Origin: Rhizobium tropici CIAT 899
GTDB taxonomy: Bacteria > Pseudomonadota > Alphaproteobacteria > Rhizobiales > Rhizobiaceae
Assembly (NCBI RefSeq): GCF_000330885.1
Contig: NC_020059.1
Coordinates: forward strand, 1,415,001-1,479,000
Length of the DNA: 64,000 nt
Direction of reading: 5' to 3'
The notes under the pieces are model-generated. The model was not told the DNA's origin. It made no database searches and was given only the letters and a program-made list of their open reading frames with translations. The position numbers were made by a program, and so were the translations under genes. Below, in pieces: positions 38,503-48,745 of this stretch (positions within the stretch are counted from its first letter, which is position 1; the number at the start of each line of letters is the position of its first letter).

Positions 38503-38516
38503 TGTGATCGATCACA
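38503..38516. promoter_or_regulatory. perfect palindrome, possible CRP/FNR-family operator
   Basis: TGTGATCGATCACA is a perfect 14-bp palindrome in the 306-base gap between the MFS gene and the DUF983 gene. It resembles CRP/FNR-family half-sites but with TGTGA and TCACA only four bases apart. It lies about 100 bases upstream of the MFS start codon. The rest of that gap shows no gene. Confidence 0.4.
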
Positions 38517-38712
38517 CCCTCCGGAGTAGTCCCTATGACGCGCGGCATGTTCAGACAAGAAATGCTGCTCATGTCAAGCGGTTGCCGGCAAAGCAGTTCG
38601 CCAGAAGCACGATTAAGCGACAAAACCTCTGCAGTTTCCGATATAGAAGCGCAATGCGCGGAAGCAATCTCTGCCAACGATAGAGACCGGCGGCATGAAC
38701 CGGATAGCATGG

Positions 38713-39168
38713 TCACGACCGGCCGTTTCCTTGATCCCATTCCTCTGGGGTGTCGTCATGGCCACCGAAGCCATGCATGCGCAGCGCCCATTGCAGGCCG
38801 ATGACGCCACCCTTGATCGGCTGGATGATGGCAAGTGCCGCGATAATGGTGATGGGTGCCCAGATGGCAAGATGCGCCCAGAGCGGCAGCTTGAAGGTCA
38901 TATCCGTCAGCATATAGCCGCCGACGATCAGGTGGCCGAGAACGAGGATTACCAGATAGGGCGGCAGGTCGTCGGCTCGCTGATGAGAGATATTTTCATC
39001 ACAGACCGCGCATCGGTCGACTGGTTTCAGAAAGGCGCGAAAGAGCTTGCCGGTGCCGCAGCGCGGGCAGCGGTTCAGCATGCCGCGTAGAATCGAGCGT
39101 CCGAGCGGACGTTCGCTTTCGTCTGAGCCACCGAAGCGGATGGGGGAGTCGGATGGGCTGCCCGTCAT
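38713..39168 (-). CDS. DUF983 family membrane protein
   Basis: A 151-residue protein with an N-terminal cytoplasmic zinc-ribbon-like region (CPRCGTGKLFRAFLKPVDRC and CAVCDEN, giving two CxxC pairs) and two hydrophobic helices (LVILVLGHLIVGGYML and HLAIWAPITIIAALAII). This fits DUF983, small membrane proteins of unknown function in Alphaproteobacteria. It follows rnr by 32 bases on the same strand, and the two are probably co-transcribed. Confidence 0.9.
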   Translation of the reverse strand: MTGSPSDSPIRFGGSDESERPLGRSILRGMLNRCPRCGTGKLFRAFLKPVDRCAVCDENISHQRADDLPPYLVILVLGHLIVGGYMLTDMTFKLPLWAHLAIWAPITIIAALAIIQPIKGGVIGLQWALRMHGFGGHDDTPEEWDQGNGRS

Positions 39169-39200
39169 GAATGCGCTTCCTCCGTGCCGGCAGCCGTTCT

Positions 39201-41579
39201 TTACCTGCGGCCGCGCGGTGGTCTCGTGCCCGGCGCCTTGCGCGCCTGGCTCTTGTTGCGGCGGGTGGCCTTATGGAAGGAACGCACCGCCGTCGGCATA
39301 GGCTTGCCGTCGCTCAGCATTTCGAAGCGCAGCGCTCCGGCAAGCGGCACGGCTTCCGCCAGCCTCACCGTTACATCGTCGCCGAGACGAAATCCTAGTC
39401 CCGTTCTTTCGCCTGTCAGCGCCTGATGGGCCTCGTCGTAGATGAAGTAATCGGTGCCGAGCGTAGATATAGGGATGAAACCGTCGGCGCCATAGTCCGG
39501 CAGGGTGACAAAAAGTCCTGACTTGGTGACGCCGCCGACGCGCGCTTCGAACTCTGCGCCGACACGGCCGGCGAGGTGATGGGCGATAAGCCGATCCACC
39601 GTCTCGCGCTCCGCGGCCATGGCGCGGCGCTCGAAGGTCGAGATCTCGGCTGCGATATCGTCGAGCGAGGCTTCTTCGTCCGGCGTGATCGCACCTTCGC
39701 CGAGGCCGAGCGAGCCGACCAGCGCGCGATGCACGATCAAGTCGGCATAGCGGCGGATGGGCGAGGTGAAGTGGGCGTATTTCATCAGATTGAGGCCGAA
39801 ATGCCCGATATTGTCTGGGCTATAGATCGCCTGGCTCTGTGAGCGCAGTACCATCTCGTTGACCATGGTCTGATGCGCCGTACCCTCGGCTTTCGCCAGA
39901 ATGCCGTTGAAGCTGTTGGCGCGCACATTGCCGCCCTTGGCAAGCGAAATGCCGAGGGTGGCCAGAAATTCGCGCAGGATTTCCTGCTTGGCGAGCGTCG
40001 GGCCATCGTGGATACGGTAGATCAGCACCTGCTTGCGCTTTTCCAACGTCTCCGCCGCAGCGACGTTCGCCTGGATCATCATTTCTTCGATGAGCTTGTG
40101 CGCATCGAGGCGCGGCGGCACGAAGACGCGATCGACGGTGCCATCCGGCTTCAGCAGGATCTTGCGCTCGGGCATGTCGAGTTCGAGCGGCTGGCGCCGG
40201 TCGCGGCCCTTTTTCAAAATCTCATAGGCGTGCCAGAGCGGCTTGAGGATCGGCTCCAGCATCGGTCCGGTCTTGTCGTCGGGCTGGCCGTCGATCGCAG
40301 CCTGCGCCTGCTGGTAGGAAAGCTTGGCAGCGCTCTTCATCATAACACGATGGAAGGTATGCCCAGCCTTGCGGCCTTCCTTGGAGAAGATCATTCGAAC
40401 CGCGAGGGCAGGGCGGTCGACGCCTTCCTTGAGCGAGCAGAGATCGTTGGAGATGCGCTCGGGCAGCATCGGCGCGACGCGATCGGGGAAATAGACCGAA
40501 TTGCCGCGCTTCAGCGCCTCGCGGTCGAGCGGCGAGTTCGGGCGCACATACCAGGAGACGTCGGCGATGGCGACGGTGACGATCACGCCGTCCGGATTGT
40601 CGGGCGAGGGGTCCATTTCGGCGTAGACGGCGTCGTCATGATCCTTGGCGTCGGCCGGGTCGATGGTGATCAGCGGCAGGCTCCGCCAATCCTCGCGATG
40701 GGACATGGTGGCGGGCTTGGCTGCGTCGGCCTCCGCAATCACGGCCGCGGGGAAGACATGCGGAATTCCATGTGCGTGAATGGCGATCATCGAGATCGCT
40801 TTTTCCGAGGCGACAGAACCGACAACAGATAGAACCTTGGCGCGCGCCAGACCGAAGCGGCCGAGACGCGCCACTTCCACTTCGACCAGATCGCCATCCT
40901 TGGCGCCGCCGGTATAATCGGGGTCGATGACCATTTCCTCGCCGCGCCGTTCGATCGGCATCAGCCGCCCGCCGCCGCCCGGCGTTTCGCGGAAGACGCC
41001 CATGGAGGCGCCCTGCCGCTTGTCGATGACCTTGATGATGCGAGCCGTATAGGCTGGGCCGCCGCGATCGACGGCTGAGAAGATCTTCGCAAGTATGCGG
41101 TCGCCCATGCCGGCGACCGGCGTCTTGCCCTTGCCGTTGCGGCCGGCAGGCGAGGAGGACTGCTTGATCATCACGGCAGGTGCTACGCCGTTTTCGTCGG
41201 CCCATTCGGCGGGGCGGCCGATCAGCATGCCATCCTTGTCACGGGTGGTGATATCCAGCACGGCGATCGGCGGCAGCGCGCCGGGGCGGATGAGCGATTT
41301 GCGGCTCTTCTGCACCATGCCTTCTTCTTCAAGCTCGCGCAGCAGTTCCTTCAGCGCGACGCGACTTTCACCCTTCAGGCCGAAGGCCTTGGCGAGCTCG
41401 CGCTTGGAAGCCTGTTGCGGATGATCGGCGATGAAGCGCAGGATGACTTCGCGCGGCGGCAGCTCGCCGTGGATAATTGCCATCATCGGCTCAACGTCAC
41501 CGCCTGCCTTGCCGGCGCGGCCGGGCTTACCGGAACGCCGTTCCGACGATGGGTTCCTGCCGCGCGGTTCTCTGCTCAC
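39201..41579 (-). CDS. rnr: ribonuclease R
   Basis: RNase R is a processive 3'-5' exoribonuclease for structured RNA. The 792-residue product has an N-terminal winged-helix region (PPREVILRFIADHPQQASKR), cold-shock domains, the RNB catalytic domain with DPADAKDHDDAVYAE and its metal-binding aspartates, an S1 domain (VGGVTKSGLFVTLPDYGADG) and a basic tail. The start is taken as GTG 41579, which overlaps the topA TGA as GTGA and suggests translational coupling. An internal ATG pair near residue 32 is an alternative. Confidence 0.94.
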   Translation of the reverse strand: MSREPRGRNPSSERRSGKPGRAGKAGGDVEPMMAIIHGELPPREVILRFIADHPQQASKRELAKAFGLKGESRVALKELLRELEEEGMVQKSRKSLIRPGALPPIAVLDITTRDKDGMLIGRPAEWADENGVAPAVMIKQSSSPAGRNGKGKTPVAGMGDRILAKIFSAVDRGGPAYTARIIKVIDKRQGASMGVFRETPGGGGRLMPIERRGEEMVIDPDYTGGAKDGDLVEVEVARLGRFGLARAKVLSVVGSVASEKAISMIAIHAHGIPHVFPAAVIAEADAAKPATMSHREDWRSLPLITIDPADAKDHDDAVYAEMDPSPDNPDGVIVTVAIADVSWYVRPNSPLDREALKRGNSVYFPDRVAPMLPERISNDLCSLKEGVDRPALAVRMIFSKEGRKAGHTFHRVMMKSAAKLSYQQAQAAIDGQPDDKTGPMLEPILKPLWHAYEILKKGRDRRQPLELDMPERKILLKPDGTVDRVFVPPRLDAHKLIEEMMIQANVAAAETLEKRKQVLIYRIHDGPTLAKQEILREFLATLGISLAKGGNVRANSFNGILAKAEGTAHQTMVNEMVLRSQSQAIYSPDNIGHFGLNLMKYAHFTSPIRRYADLIVHRALVGSLGLGEGAITPDEEASLDDIAAEISTFERRAMAAERETVDRLIAHHLAGRVGAEFEARVGGVTKSGLFVTLPDYGADGFIPISTLGTDYFIYDEAHQALTGERTGLGFRLGDDVTVRLAEAVPLAGALRFEMLSDGKPMPTAVRSFHKATRRNKSQARKAPGTRPPRGRR

Positions 41580-44248
41580 TCTGCACTCTTCTTTTTCGCT
41601 GCCGTCTTGGCCGCTGGCTTCTTTGCAGCAGCCTTCGGCTTGGCAGTCGTTTTCGTGGCTTTTGCGCCGGCTGCCGCGGCCTTTGCCTTGGCGGGCGCCT
41701 TCTTGGTGGTGCCGCCGCTCTTGCCGGCCTTCGCTGCGATCAGAGCCACGGCTTCCTCGACGGTGATGGCCTGCGGATCCGTGCCCTTCGGCAGGGTTGC
41801 GTTGACCTTGCCCCAATTGACGTAGGGGCCATACTTGCCGTCGCGAACGGTGATCGAGCCGCCGCCATCCGGATGCGCGCCGAGATCCTTCAACGCTGCG
41901 GGCGTCCCGCCGCGCGCTCCACCGCCTGCCTTGCTCTGCTTTTCGGCAAGAACGGTGACGGCGCGGTTCAGACCAACGGTGAAGACATCCTCGACGCTTT
42001 CAAGGTTGGCATAGCTGCCGTCGTGCAACAGGAACGGTCCATAGCGGCCGATGCCGGAAGAAATCATCTTGCCGGTTTCGGGGTGCTTGCCGATGTCGCG
42101 TGGCAGCGAGATCAGCGCCATCGCCTTTTCATAATCGATATCCTCCGGCTTCCAGCCGCGCGGCAGCGATGCACGCTTGGCATCCTTGCCGTCGCCGCGC
42201 TGGATATAGGGACCGAAGCGGCCCGAACGCAGCGTCAGCTCTTCACCGGTCACCGGATCGGTGCCGAGCGCTTTCGGCTCATTCAATCCGTTGGATTCGG
42301 CCTCCGCGCCGCCTTCCGACGAAAGCTGGCGGGTATAATTGCACTCCGGATAGTTCGAGCAGCCGACGAAGGCACCGTATTTGCCGAGTTTCAGCGAGAG
42401 ATTGCCCGTGCCGCACACCTGGCAGATGCGCGGATCGCTGCCGTCTTCGCGCTTCGGGAAGACAAGCGGTGCCAGCGCATCGTTCAGAGCATCGAGAACA
42501 TTGGTGACGCGCAGTTCCTTCGTGTCTTCGATCTGGGCGAAGAAATCACGCCAGAAGTCGCGCAGCACGTCCTTCCAGTTCAGCTCGCCGGCCGAAATGC
42601 GGTCGAGCTTCTCTTCCAGATCGGCTGTGAAATCATACTCCACATACTTGGTGAAGAAGCTTTCGAGGAAGGCTGTAACCAGCCGTCCCTTGGCCTGTGG
42701 CACCAGCTTGCGCTTGTCGATGGTCACGTAATCGCGGTCGCGCAGCGTTGCGAGCGTCGCCGCATAGGTGGAGGGGCGGCCAATGCCGAGCTCTTCCATC
42801 TTCTTGATCAGCGACGCCTCAGAATAGCGCGGCGGCGGTTCGGTGAAATGCTGGGTCGAATTGATCTTCTGCTTGGCGAGATTTTCCCGCGCGTTGATCT
42901 CGGGCAGACGACCGCCTTCTTCGCTGTCGTCGCTCTGCTCGCCGTCTTCCTTCTGGTCAGTATAGGCAGCGATGAAGCCGTCGAAACGGATGACGGAGCC
43001 TACGGCGCGCAGGCCCGCCTTGTTGCCCGCGTTATCGGCCAGGATCTCGACCGTCGTACGCTCGATTTCTGCCGATGCCATCTGGCTGGCGATACCGCGC
43101 TTCCAAATCAGATCGTAAAGCCTGAGCTGGTCGTCATCGAGGAACTTGCGGATGCGGTCCGGCACGCGGTCAAAATCGGTCGGGCGGATCGCTTCGTGTG
43201 CTTCCTGGGCATTCTTTGCCTTGGTGGAATAGAAGCGTGCCTTTTCCGGCAGGTAGCGGTCGCCGAACTGGTTGGCGATGGCGTGGCGTGCCGCATCGAT
43301 CGCTTCCGGCGCCATCTGCACGCCGTCCGTACGCATATAGGTGATGAGACCGACGGTTTCGCCGCCGATATCGACGCCTTCATAGAGCTTCTGCGCCACC
43401 TGCATGGTGCGCGAGGCCGAGAAGCCGAGCTTCGAGGAAGCGGCCTGCTGCAGCGTCGAGGTGGTGAAGGGTGGGCTCGGATTGCGCTTGACCGGCTTCG
43501 CCTCGACGGTGTCGACGACATAGGAAGCGCCTTCGAGCAGCGCCTTTAGCTTGCCGGCCTCTTCGCCATTGCCGATCGCGCGCGGCTGGAGGCGCTTGCC
43601 ATCAGCGGATACGAGGCGGGCTTCGAATTCGTCGCCGCGCGGCGTCTTCAGGATTGCCGAGAGATTCCAGTATTCTTCCGAGATGAAGCGCTCGATCTCG
43701 GACTCGCGGTCGCAGACGAGGCGAAGGGCCACGGATTGCACGCGCCCGGCCGAGCGCGCGCCCGGCAGCTTGCGCCACAGAACCGGCGACAGGTTGAAGC
43801 CGACGAGATAGTCAAGCGCGCGGCGGGCGAGATAGGCGTCCACCAGCGGCACGTCGATGTCGCGTGGCTCGGCCATTGCGTCGAGCACGGCCTTTTTCGT
43901 GATGGCGTTGAAGACGACGCGCTTCACCGGCTTGCCGTTGATGACGCGCTTCTTGTTCAGCACGTCGAGCACATGCCAGGAAATGGCTTCACCCTCACGA
44001 TCCGGGTCGGTCGCGAGAATCAGGCCGTCGGAGGTTTTGAGCGCGTCGGCGATGTCCTTGATGCGCTTTTGCGAGGCACCATCGACTTCCCACAGCATTT
44101 CGAAATCCTGGTCCGGTAGCACCGAACCGTCTTTGGCTGGCAGGTCACGCACATGGCCGAAGGATGCAAGAACCTTATATCCGGGTCCCAGATATTTATT
44201 GATTGTCTTGGCCTTGGCAGGCGATTCCACCACTACAACGTTCATCAT
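41576..44248 (-). CDS. topA: DNA topoisomerase I
   Basis: A type IA topoisomerase that relaxes negative supercoils. The 890-residue product has the TOPRIM start MNVVVVESPAKAKTINKYLG and TDPDREGEAI, the catalytic tyrosine near residue 304 (GLITYMRTDG), and one C4 zinc motif (ICQVCGTG and GCSNYPEC). Several topoisomerase C-terminal repeats follow (FGPYIQRGDGK, YGPFLLHDG, YGPYVNWG). It ends in an Ala/Lys-rich tail, as is common in rhizobia. ATG 44245 is an equally good start. Its stop overlaps the rnr start. Note that a YjhX (TopAI-like) gene lies at 58024. Confidence 0.97.
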   Translation of the reverse strand: MMNVVVVESPAKAKTINKYLGPGYKVLASFGHVRDLPAKDGSVLPDQDFEMLWEVDGASQKRIKDIADALKTSDGLILATDPDREGEAISWHVLDVLNKKRVINGKPVKRVVFNAITKKAVLDAMAEPRDIDVPLVDAYLARRALDYLVGFNLSPVLWRKLPGARSAGRVQSVALRLVCDRESEIERFISEEYWNLSAILKTPRGDEFEARLVSADGKRLQPRAIGNGEEAGKLKALLEGASYVVDTVEAKPVKRNPSPPFTTSTLQQAASSKLGFSASRTMQVAQKLYEGVDIGGETVGLITYMRTDGVQMAPEAIDAARHAIANQFGDRYLPEKARFYSTKAKNAQEAHEAIRPTDFDRVPDRIRKFLDDDQLRLYDLIWKRGIASQMASAEIERTTVEILADNAGNKAGLRAVGSVIRFDGFIAAYTDQKEDGEQSDDSEEGGRLPEINARENLAKQKINSTQHFTEPPPRYSEASLIKKMEELGIGRPSTYAATLATLRDRDYVTIDKRKLVPQAKGRLVTAFLESFFTKYVEYDFTADLEEKLDRISAGELNWKDVLRDFWRDFFAQIEDTKELRVTNVLDALNDALAPLVFPKREDGSDPRICQVCGTGNLSLKLGKYGAFVGCSNYPECNYTRQLSSEGGAEAESNGLNEPKALGTDPVTGEELTLRSGRFGPYIQRGDGKDAKRASLPRGWKPEDIDYEKAMALISLPRDIGKHPETGKMISSGIGRYGPFLLHDGSYANLESVEDVFTVGLNRAVTVLAEKQSKAGGGARGGTPAALKDLGAHPDGGGSITVRDGKYGPYVNWGKVNATLPKGTDPQAITVEEAVALIAAKAGKSGGTTKKAPAKAKAAAAGAKATKTTAKPKAAAKKPAAKTAAKKKSAE

Positions 44249-44360
44249 CAAGTCTCTGAATATGAGGTCGCGCCGGTATAAGACGCGGGAGATACCGGGT
44301 TTTTCCGTCTTCCCGGCCTTCCGACATGGACAGGGAAATCGTCGCGGTCAAGAGGCTACT

Positions 44361-44404
44361 GCATAATTCCTTAAATCGGAATCGATTGAAGCATAAAATT
44401 ATGC
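44361..44404. repeat. 44-bp palindromic intergenic repeat
   Basis: GCATAATT at 44361-44368 pairs with AATTATGC at 44397-44404, and the inner TTAAATCG (44371-44378) pairs with CGATTGAA (44383-44390). It lies in the 270-base gap between topA and dprA, upstream of topA. I recall similar GCATAATTCC...palindromes scattered in Rhizobium intergenic regions. Its role is unknown. Confidence 0.6.
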
Positions 44405-44518
44405 GGCACCTTTAACGTGTTGCAGCGACTTTTGCGCGCCATATGCGACGCGCGGCGCTGTAATGCGATTTTGCGCTTGGCGCGGCGATGCTTAGAATCG
44501 GTACGCGTGTCACAGTTT

Positions 44519-45667
44519 TCAATCCAGCATGGAGATCGACACCAGCCCGCCGGGATGCCGATGTAGCCGGCCGGCCATGTCCAGTTCGAGAAGAACGGAG
44601 TGAACGGCCGATATCGACAAGCCGGTGTGACGGACGATATCGTCGATCTCGACCGGCGTCGGCCCTAGCGCCTCGACGATATGGTCGCGCTCGGCATCAT
44701 CGGGCGGCGTGGAGAGCGGCTTGCTTCTTTCGAGGGGTGCCGTTGCGGGGCGCGGGCGAAAGAGATCCGGCTCGGCGAGCGGCCGCAGCGCATCGACGAC
44801 ATCGTCCGGTGTCGTGACGATCATCGCGCCATCTTTCAGCAGGCCGTTCGTTCCTTCGCAGCGCGGATCGAGCGGTGAGCCGGGAACGGCAAAGACGAGC
44901 CGGCCGAATTCGCCGGCAAGTCGCGCTGTTATCAGCGAACCGGATCGCATTGCCGCCTCGACGACCACGACACCGAGCGAGATGCCGGCGATAAGTCGAT
45001 TGCGGCGCGGAAAGTCGCGCGCTCGCGGCTCCCAGCCGAAGGGCATCTCGCTGACGGCAAGCCCGTTGCCACTCCAGATGTCATTGAGCAGGCCGATATT
45101 CTCGGGTGGATAGGGCTGGTCGAGGCCACCAGCCATGGCAGCGATCGTACCGGTGGCGAGGCTGGCGCGGTGAGCCGCCGTGTCGATGCCGCGTGCCAGG
45201 CCGGAAACCACCGCATAACCGGCCTCGCCACAGGTGCGCGCAATCATGGCGGTGAATTTGGCGCCGCTGATCGAGGCATTTCGCGAGCCGACCATGCCGA
45301 TGGCCGGCCTCGTCGCTACGGACATGTTGCCTTTGACGGCAAGCAGCGGCGGCGCGCCATCGATCTCGCGAAGGGCAGGCGGATAATCCGGCTCGCCGAT
45401 GCCGACGAAACGTGCGCCGAAGCGATGTGCCGATTCCAGCTCCCGCAGGGCATCCCGCTCATCGGCAATGCGGATCGCGCGCGTCGAGCCGCCGCGCTGC
45501 GAAAGCTCCGGCAACGCGGCCAGAGCGGCTTCGGCCGAACCATAGTGATTGATGAGGTCGCGAAAGGTGGACGGTCCGACATTGTCGGAGCGGATGAGCC
45601 TGAGCCAGGCGATCCTTTGTTTTTCGGTCAGCGCAACTCCGGTCCGTCTTGCGCTGCCTGCGTCCAT
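44519..45667 (-). CDS. dprA: DNA-processing protein DprA
   Basis: DprA loads RecA on incoming single-stranded DNA in transformation; in non-competent bacteria its role is unclear. The 382-residue product has an N-terminal helix-hairpin-helix/SAM-like region (SDNVGPSTFRDLINHYGSAE), the Rossmann fold with IGMVGSRNAS and SGLARGIDTAAHRASL, and a C-terminal winged-helix (LGPTPVEIDDIVRHTGLSIS). Its ATG overlaps the plsY stop by one base, so the two are coupled. Confidence 0.95.
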   Translation of the reverse strand: MDAGSARRTGVALTEKQRIAWLRLIRSDNVGPSTFRDLINHYGSAEAALAALPELSQRGGSTRAIRIADERDALRELESAHRFGARFVGIGEPDYPPALREIDGAPPLLAVKGNMSVATRPAIGMVGSRNASISGAKFTAMIARTCGEAGYAVVSGLARGIDTAAHRASLATGTIAAMAGGLDQPYPPENIGLLNDIWSGNGLAVSEMPFGWEPRARDFPRRNRLIAGISLGVVVVEAAMRSGSLITARLAGEFGRLVFAVPGSPLDPRCEGTNGLLKDGAMIVTTPDDVVDALRPLAEPDLFRPRPATAPLERSKPLSTPPDDAERDHIVEALGPTPVEIDDIVRHTGLSISAVHSVLLELDMAGRLHRHPGGLVSISMLD

Positions 45668-46284
45668 TATCCCTTTGCTCCGATCTTGCCTTCCGTTCCC
45701 GCGGTCAGCCGGGCAATATTGGCCCTATGCTTGTACCAGGAGATGACGGTCATCAGCGCCATGACGGCGGCGATCTTATCGGCCCCCAATATCCACAATA
45801 CAACCGGGATGACAAGAGTTGCAACCAGTGCGGAAAGCGAGGAATAGCGGGTGGTAAAGGCGATCGCCAGCCAGACGATGGCGAAGATCAGGGCCATCAG
45901 CGGTGCAAGCCCGAGCAGGATGCCGAGATAGGTGGCGACACCCTTGCCGCCCTTGAAGCCGATCCAGACCGGGAAGATGTGGCCGATGAAGGCGGCAAAG
46001 CCGGCAAGAACGCCGGCATCCTCGCCAAAGAAATGCGCGCTGATCAGCACGGCGGCCGTACCCTTGAAGGCGTCGAGCAGCAGGGTTGCGGCTGCAAGCC
46101 CCTTGTTGCCGGTGCGCAGCACGTTGGTCGCGCCGATATTGCCCGAACCGATGTTGCGCACGTCGCCGAGCCCGGCCATGCGGGTCAGCAGGAGGCCGAA
46201 GGGAATGGAGCCGAGCAGATAGCCGATGACAAGCGCTGCCAGCGCGGTCTGCAGGGTAAGCTGCCAAGTCCAGAAATCAGCCAT
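45667..46284 (-). CDS. plsY: glycerol-3-phosphate acyltransferase PlsY
   Basis: PlsY transfers acyl groups from acyl-phosphate to glycerol-3-phosphate, the first step of phospholipid synthesis, in the inner membrane. The 205-residue product has five hydrophobic segments and the three family motifs: [30 protein letters not shown] and [18 protein letters not shown]. Length is normal. It starts 34 bases after the pyrC-like stop and overlaps dprA. Confidence 0.96.
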   Translation of the reverse strand: MADFWTWQLTLQTALAALVIGYLLGSIPFGLLLTRMAGLGDVRNIGSGNIGATNVLRTGNKGLAAATLLLDAFKGTAAVLISAHFFGEDAGVLAGFAAFIGHIFPVWIGFKGGKGVATYLGILLGLAPLMALIFAIVWLAIAFTTRYSSLSALVATLVIPVVLWILGADKIAAVMALMTVISWYKHRANIARLTAGTEGKIGAKG

Positions 46285-46318
46285 CGCGTCTTATTCTCCG
46301 TAAACCCTGGCGCTTGCC

Positions 46319-47608
46319 TTAGAGACTGTGAACCACCTTGCCGGCGACATAGGTTGCAACCGCCCGGCCGCTCATTCTCGCATCTTCGAAGGGCGTATTC
46401 TTCGAGCGCGACAAAAGCATGTCTTTTGCGACAAGCCAAGGCTCGTCGAGATCGACGAGAGCGATATCCGCTTTGGCGCCGGGCTTCAGTGTGCCGGCGG
46501 GCAGCCCGAAGATCTGGGCCGGCCGCGTCGAGAGCGCATCGATGAGCCGCATCAGGCTGACTTGGCCGCTATGATAGAGCCGGAGCGCCGCCGGAAGCAG
46601 CGTTTCCAGCCCGACCGCACCGTCCTCTGCCTCGCCGAACGGCAGGCGTTTCGTATCCACATCTTGCGGATCATGCGAGGAGACGATGATGTCGATCGTG
46701 CCGTCGGCCAAAGCCTCGATCATGCCTGTGCGGTCATCCTCTGAGCGCAGCGGCGGGTAGAGCTTGAAGAAGGTCCGGTACTCGCCGATGTCGTTCTCGT
46801 TGAGTGCCAGATTGTTGATGGAGATGCCGCAGGTGACCTTGGCGCCACGCGAGCGGGCGAGGCGGATTGCCTCCGCCGATTCCGGCACTGAGATCATAGC
46901 AGCGTGATAATGGCTGCGTGTCAGCGTCGCGACGCGGAGGTCGCGCTCGAGCGGGATCAGTTCAGCTTCCTTCGGAATGCCGGAGAGGCCAAGCCAGCTT
47001 GCGAGCAGTCCTTCATGCATCACGCCGTTTGCGCCGAGATATTTATCGCGCGTCTCGCAGGAAATGACAGCGCCGAATTCGCGCGCATAGGTCATCACCC
47101 GGCGCAGGACCTGGCTATCGTGAAGGCTGGAATGCGCGTCGGTAAACACGACGGCTCCGGCTTCGCGCAGCAGGCCGATTTCCGTCATCTCCTCGCCGGC
47201 AAGTCCCTTGGTGAGAGCCGCTGCCGGATAGACGTTGACGACGGCCGTGTCGCGGGCCGTCTTGCGGACGAATTCGACCAGCGCGATATCGTCGATGACG
47301 GGGTCCGTGTCCGGCATCATGATGAAGGAAGTGACGCCGCCGGCCGCAGCCGCACGGCTCGCAGAGGAGATCGTTTCGCGATGTTCGCCGCCGGGCTCGC
47401 CGACATGAACGCGCGCATCGACCAGGCCGGGAATGGCGACGAGCCCATTGCAGTCGCGAACGGACGCGCCCTTGGGCACGGCGTGGCTCTTCGCATCCTT
47501 GCCGGAGGCTACGATCACACCGTCTTCGACGACGATCGTGCCGATCTCATCGAGATCGCGGGAGGGATCGATGATGCGGACGTTCTGAAGGACGATCGAG
47601 TTGCTCAT
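46319..47608 (-). CDS. pyrC: dihydroorotase-like protein lacking metal ligands (PyrC homologue)
   Basis: An amidohydrolase-fold protein of the dihydroorotase family, 429 residues, whose ATG overlaps the pyrB TGA as ATGA. The scaffold motifs are clear: [29 protein letters not shown] and [15 protein letters not shown]. The metal site is not. The usual HxH after PGLVD reads R66-V-H68. The histidines that follow at HxED- and HxS-type motifs read Cys184 (ISCETRD) and Met238 (HAAMIS). The TDHAP motif reads SSHDPQ at about 310-315. It is therefore probably inactive and a partner of PyrB, as known for PyrC' in Pseudomonas. The name pyrC follows common annotation. Confidence 0.9.
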   Translation of the reverse strand: MSNSIVLQNVRIIDPSRDLDEIGTIVVEDGVIVASGKDAKSHAVPKGASVRDCNGLVAIPGLVDARVHVGEPGGEHRETISSASRAAAAGGVTSFIMMPDTDPVIDDIALVEFVRKTARDTAVVNVYPAAALTKGLAGEEMTEIGLLREAGAVVFTDAHSSLHDSQVLRRVMTYAREFGAVISCETRDKYLGANGVMHEGLLASWLGLSGIPKEAELIPLERDLRVATLTRSHYHAAMISVPESAEAIRLARSRGAKVTCGISINNLALNENDIGEYRTFFKLYPPLRSEDDRTGMIEALADGTIDIIVSSHDPQDVDTKRLPFGEAEDGAVGLETLLPAALRLYHSGQVSLMRLIDALSTRPAQIFGLPAGTLKPGAKADIALVDLDEPWLVAKDMLLSRSKNTPFEDARMSGRAVATYVAGKVVHSL

Positions 47609-48561
47609 GCGCCTGCTCCCTCGGTGCGAGGTCCCTGGTTCTGTGAAACGAGCAGGGTTTCCATCACGGCCATGCGCACGGCGACGCCCATCTCCACCTG
47701 TTCGGCGATGACGCTTTGCGGGCCGTCGGCCACCTCTGAGGCGATTTCCACCCCGCGGTTCATCGGCCCCGGGTGCATGACCAGCGCATCCTCCTTGGCG
47801 ACCTTCAGGGTCTCGGCGTCGAGCCCGTAGAAGTGATAATATTCGCGCACCGAGGGCACGAAGGCGCCGGACATGCGCTCGCGCTGCAGCCGCAGCATCA
47901 TCACGACATCGGCGTCCTTCAGCCCTTCCTTCATAGAGTGGAAGACTTCGACGCCCATATCGGCGATGCCGGCCGGCAGGAGAGTGGCGGGTGCGACGAC
48001 GCGGACGCGTGCACCCATGGCGTTGAGAAGCAGGATATTGGAGCGGGCAACGCGCGAATGCAGCACGTCGCCGCAGATCGCGACGATGATGCGCGAGAGC
48101 TTGCCCTTGGCGCGGCGGATCGTCAGTGCGTCGAGCAAGGCCTGGGTCGGATGCTCGTGCTGGCCGTCGCCGGCGTTGACGACGGAGCAGGAGACCTTCT
48201 GCGCCAGAAGTGCTGCGGCACCCGCGCTCGAATGGCGGATAACAAGCACATCGGGCCGCATCGCATTCAGCGTCATCGCCGTGTCGATCAGCGTCTCGCC
48301 CTTTTTGACCGAGGAGTTGCCGACCGACATGTTCATCACATCGGCGCCCAACCGTTTTCCGGCCAGCTCGAACGAGGATTGCGTGCGCGTCGATGCTTCG
48401 AAGAAGAGATTGATCTGCGTCAACCCGCGAAGCGTCGACGTCTTTTTCTCGCGCTGGCGGCTGATCTTGACCGCCTCGTCGGCCTTGTCGAGAAGATAGG
48501 TGATATCCTGCTCGGTGAGGCCCTTGATGCCAATGAGGTGGCGGTGGGGAAAGAAGACCAT
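47605..48561 (-). CDS. pyrB: aspartate carbamoyltransferase catalytic subunit
   Basis: PyrB joins carbamoyl phosphate and aspartate in pyrimidine synthesis. The 318-residue product has the carbamoyl-phosphate loop [20 protein letters not shown] and [13 protein letters not shown], the [14 protein letters not shown] segment, and the aspartate-binding [10 protein letters not shown]. The start ATG 48561 follows GGAGG seven bases upstream; an in-frame start at 48618 is less likely. It leads the pyrB-pyrC-plsY-dprA operon. No regulatory pyrI is seen, consistent with a PyrB-PyrC' complex. Confidence 0.96.
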   Translation of the reverse strand: MVFFPHRHLIGIKGLTEQDITYLLDKADEAVKISRQREKKTSTLRGLTQINLFFEASTRTQSSFELAGKRLGADVMNMSVGNSSVKKGETLIDTAMTLNAMRPDVLVIRHSSAGAAALLAQKVSCSVVNAGDGQHEHPTQALLDALTIRRAKGKLSRIIVAICGDVLHSRVARSNILLLNAMGARVRVVAPATLLPAGIADMGVEVFHSMKEGLKDADVVMMLRLQRERMSGAFVPSVREYYHFYGLDAETLKVAKEDALVMHPGPMNRGVEIASEVADGPQSVIAEQVEMGVAVRMAVMETLLVSQNQGPRTEGAGA

Positions 48562-48745
48562 GAACCTGCCTCCGGATTTCGTCAGGCGGTCTATAAAGAG
48601 GGAGCGCCGATGGGGCAAGCGGGGGTATGTGCCGAGGCCGTTTGTTCCCCATGCAATTTTGCCCGAATCCCGCTACAGGAGCGATGCCGGTGGGAGACGT
48701 AACTTCCAGTTTCCCTTTGCAACCCACTTGTTCTACAAGCGATTC

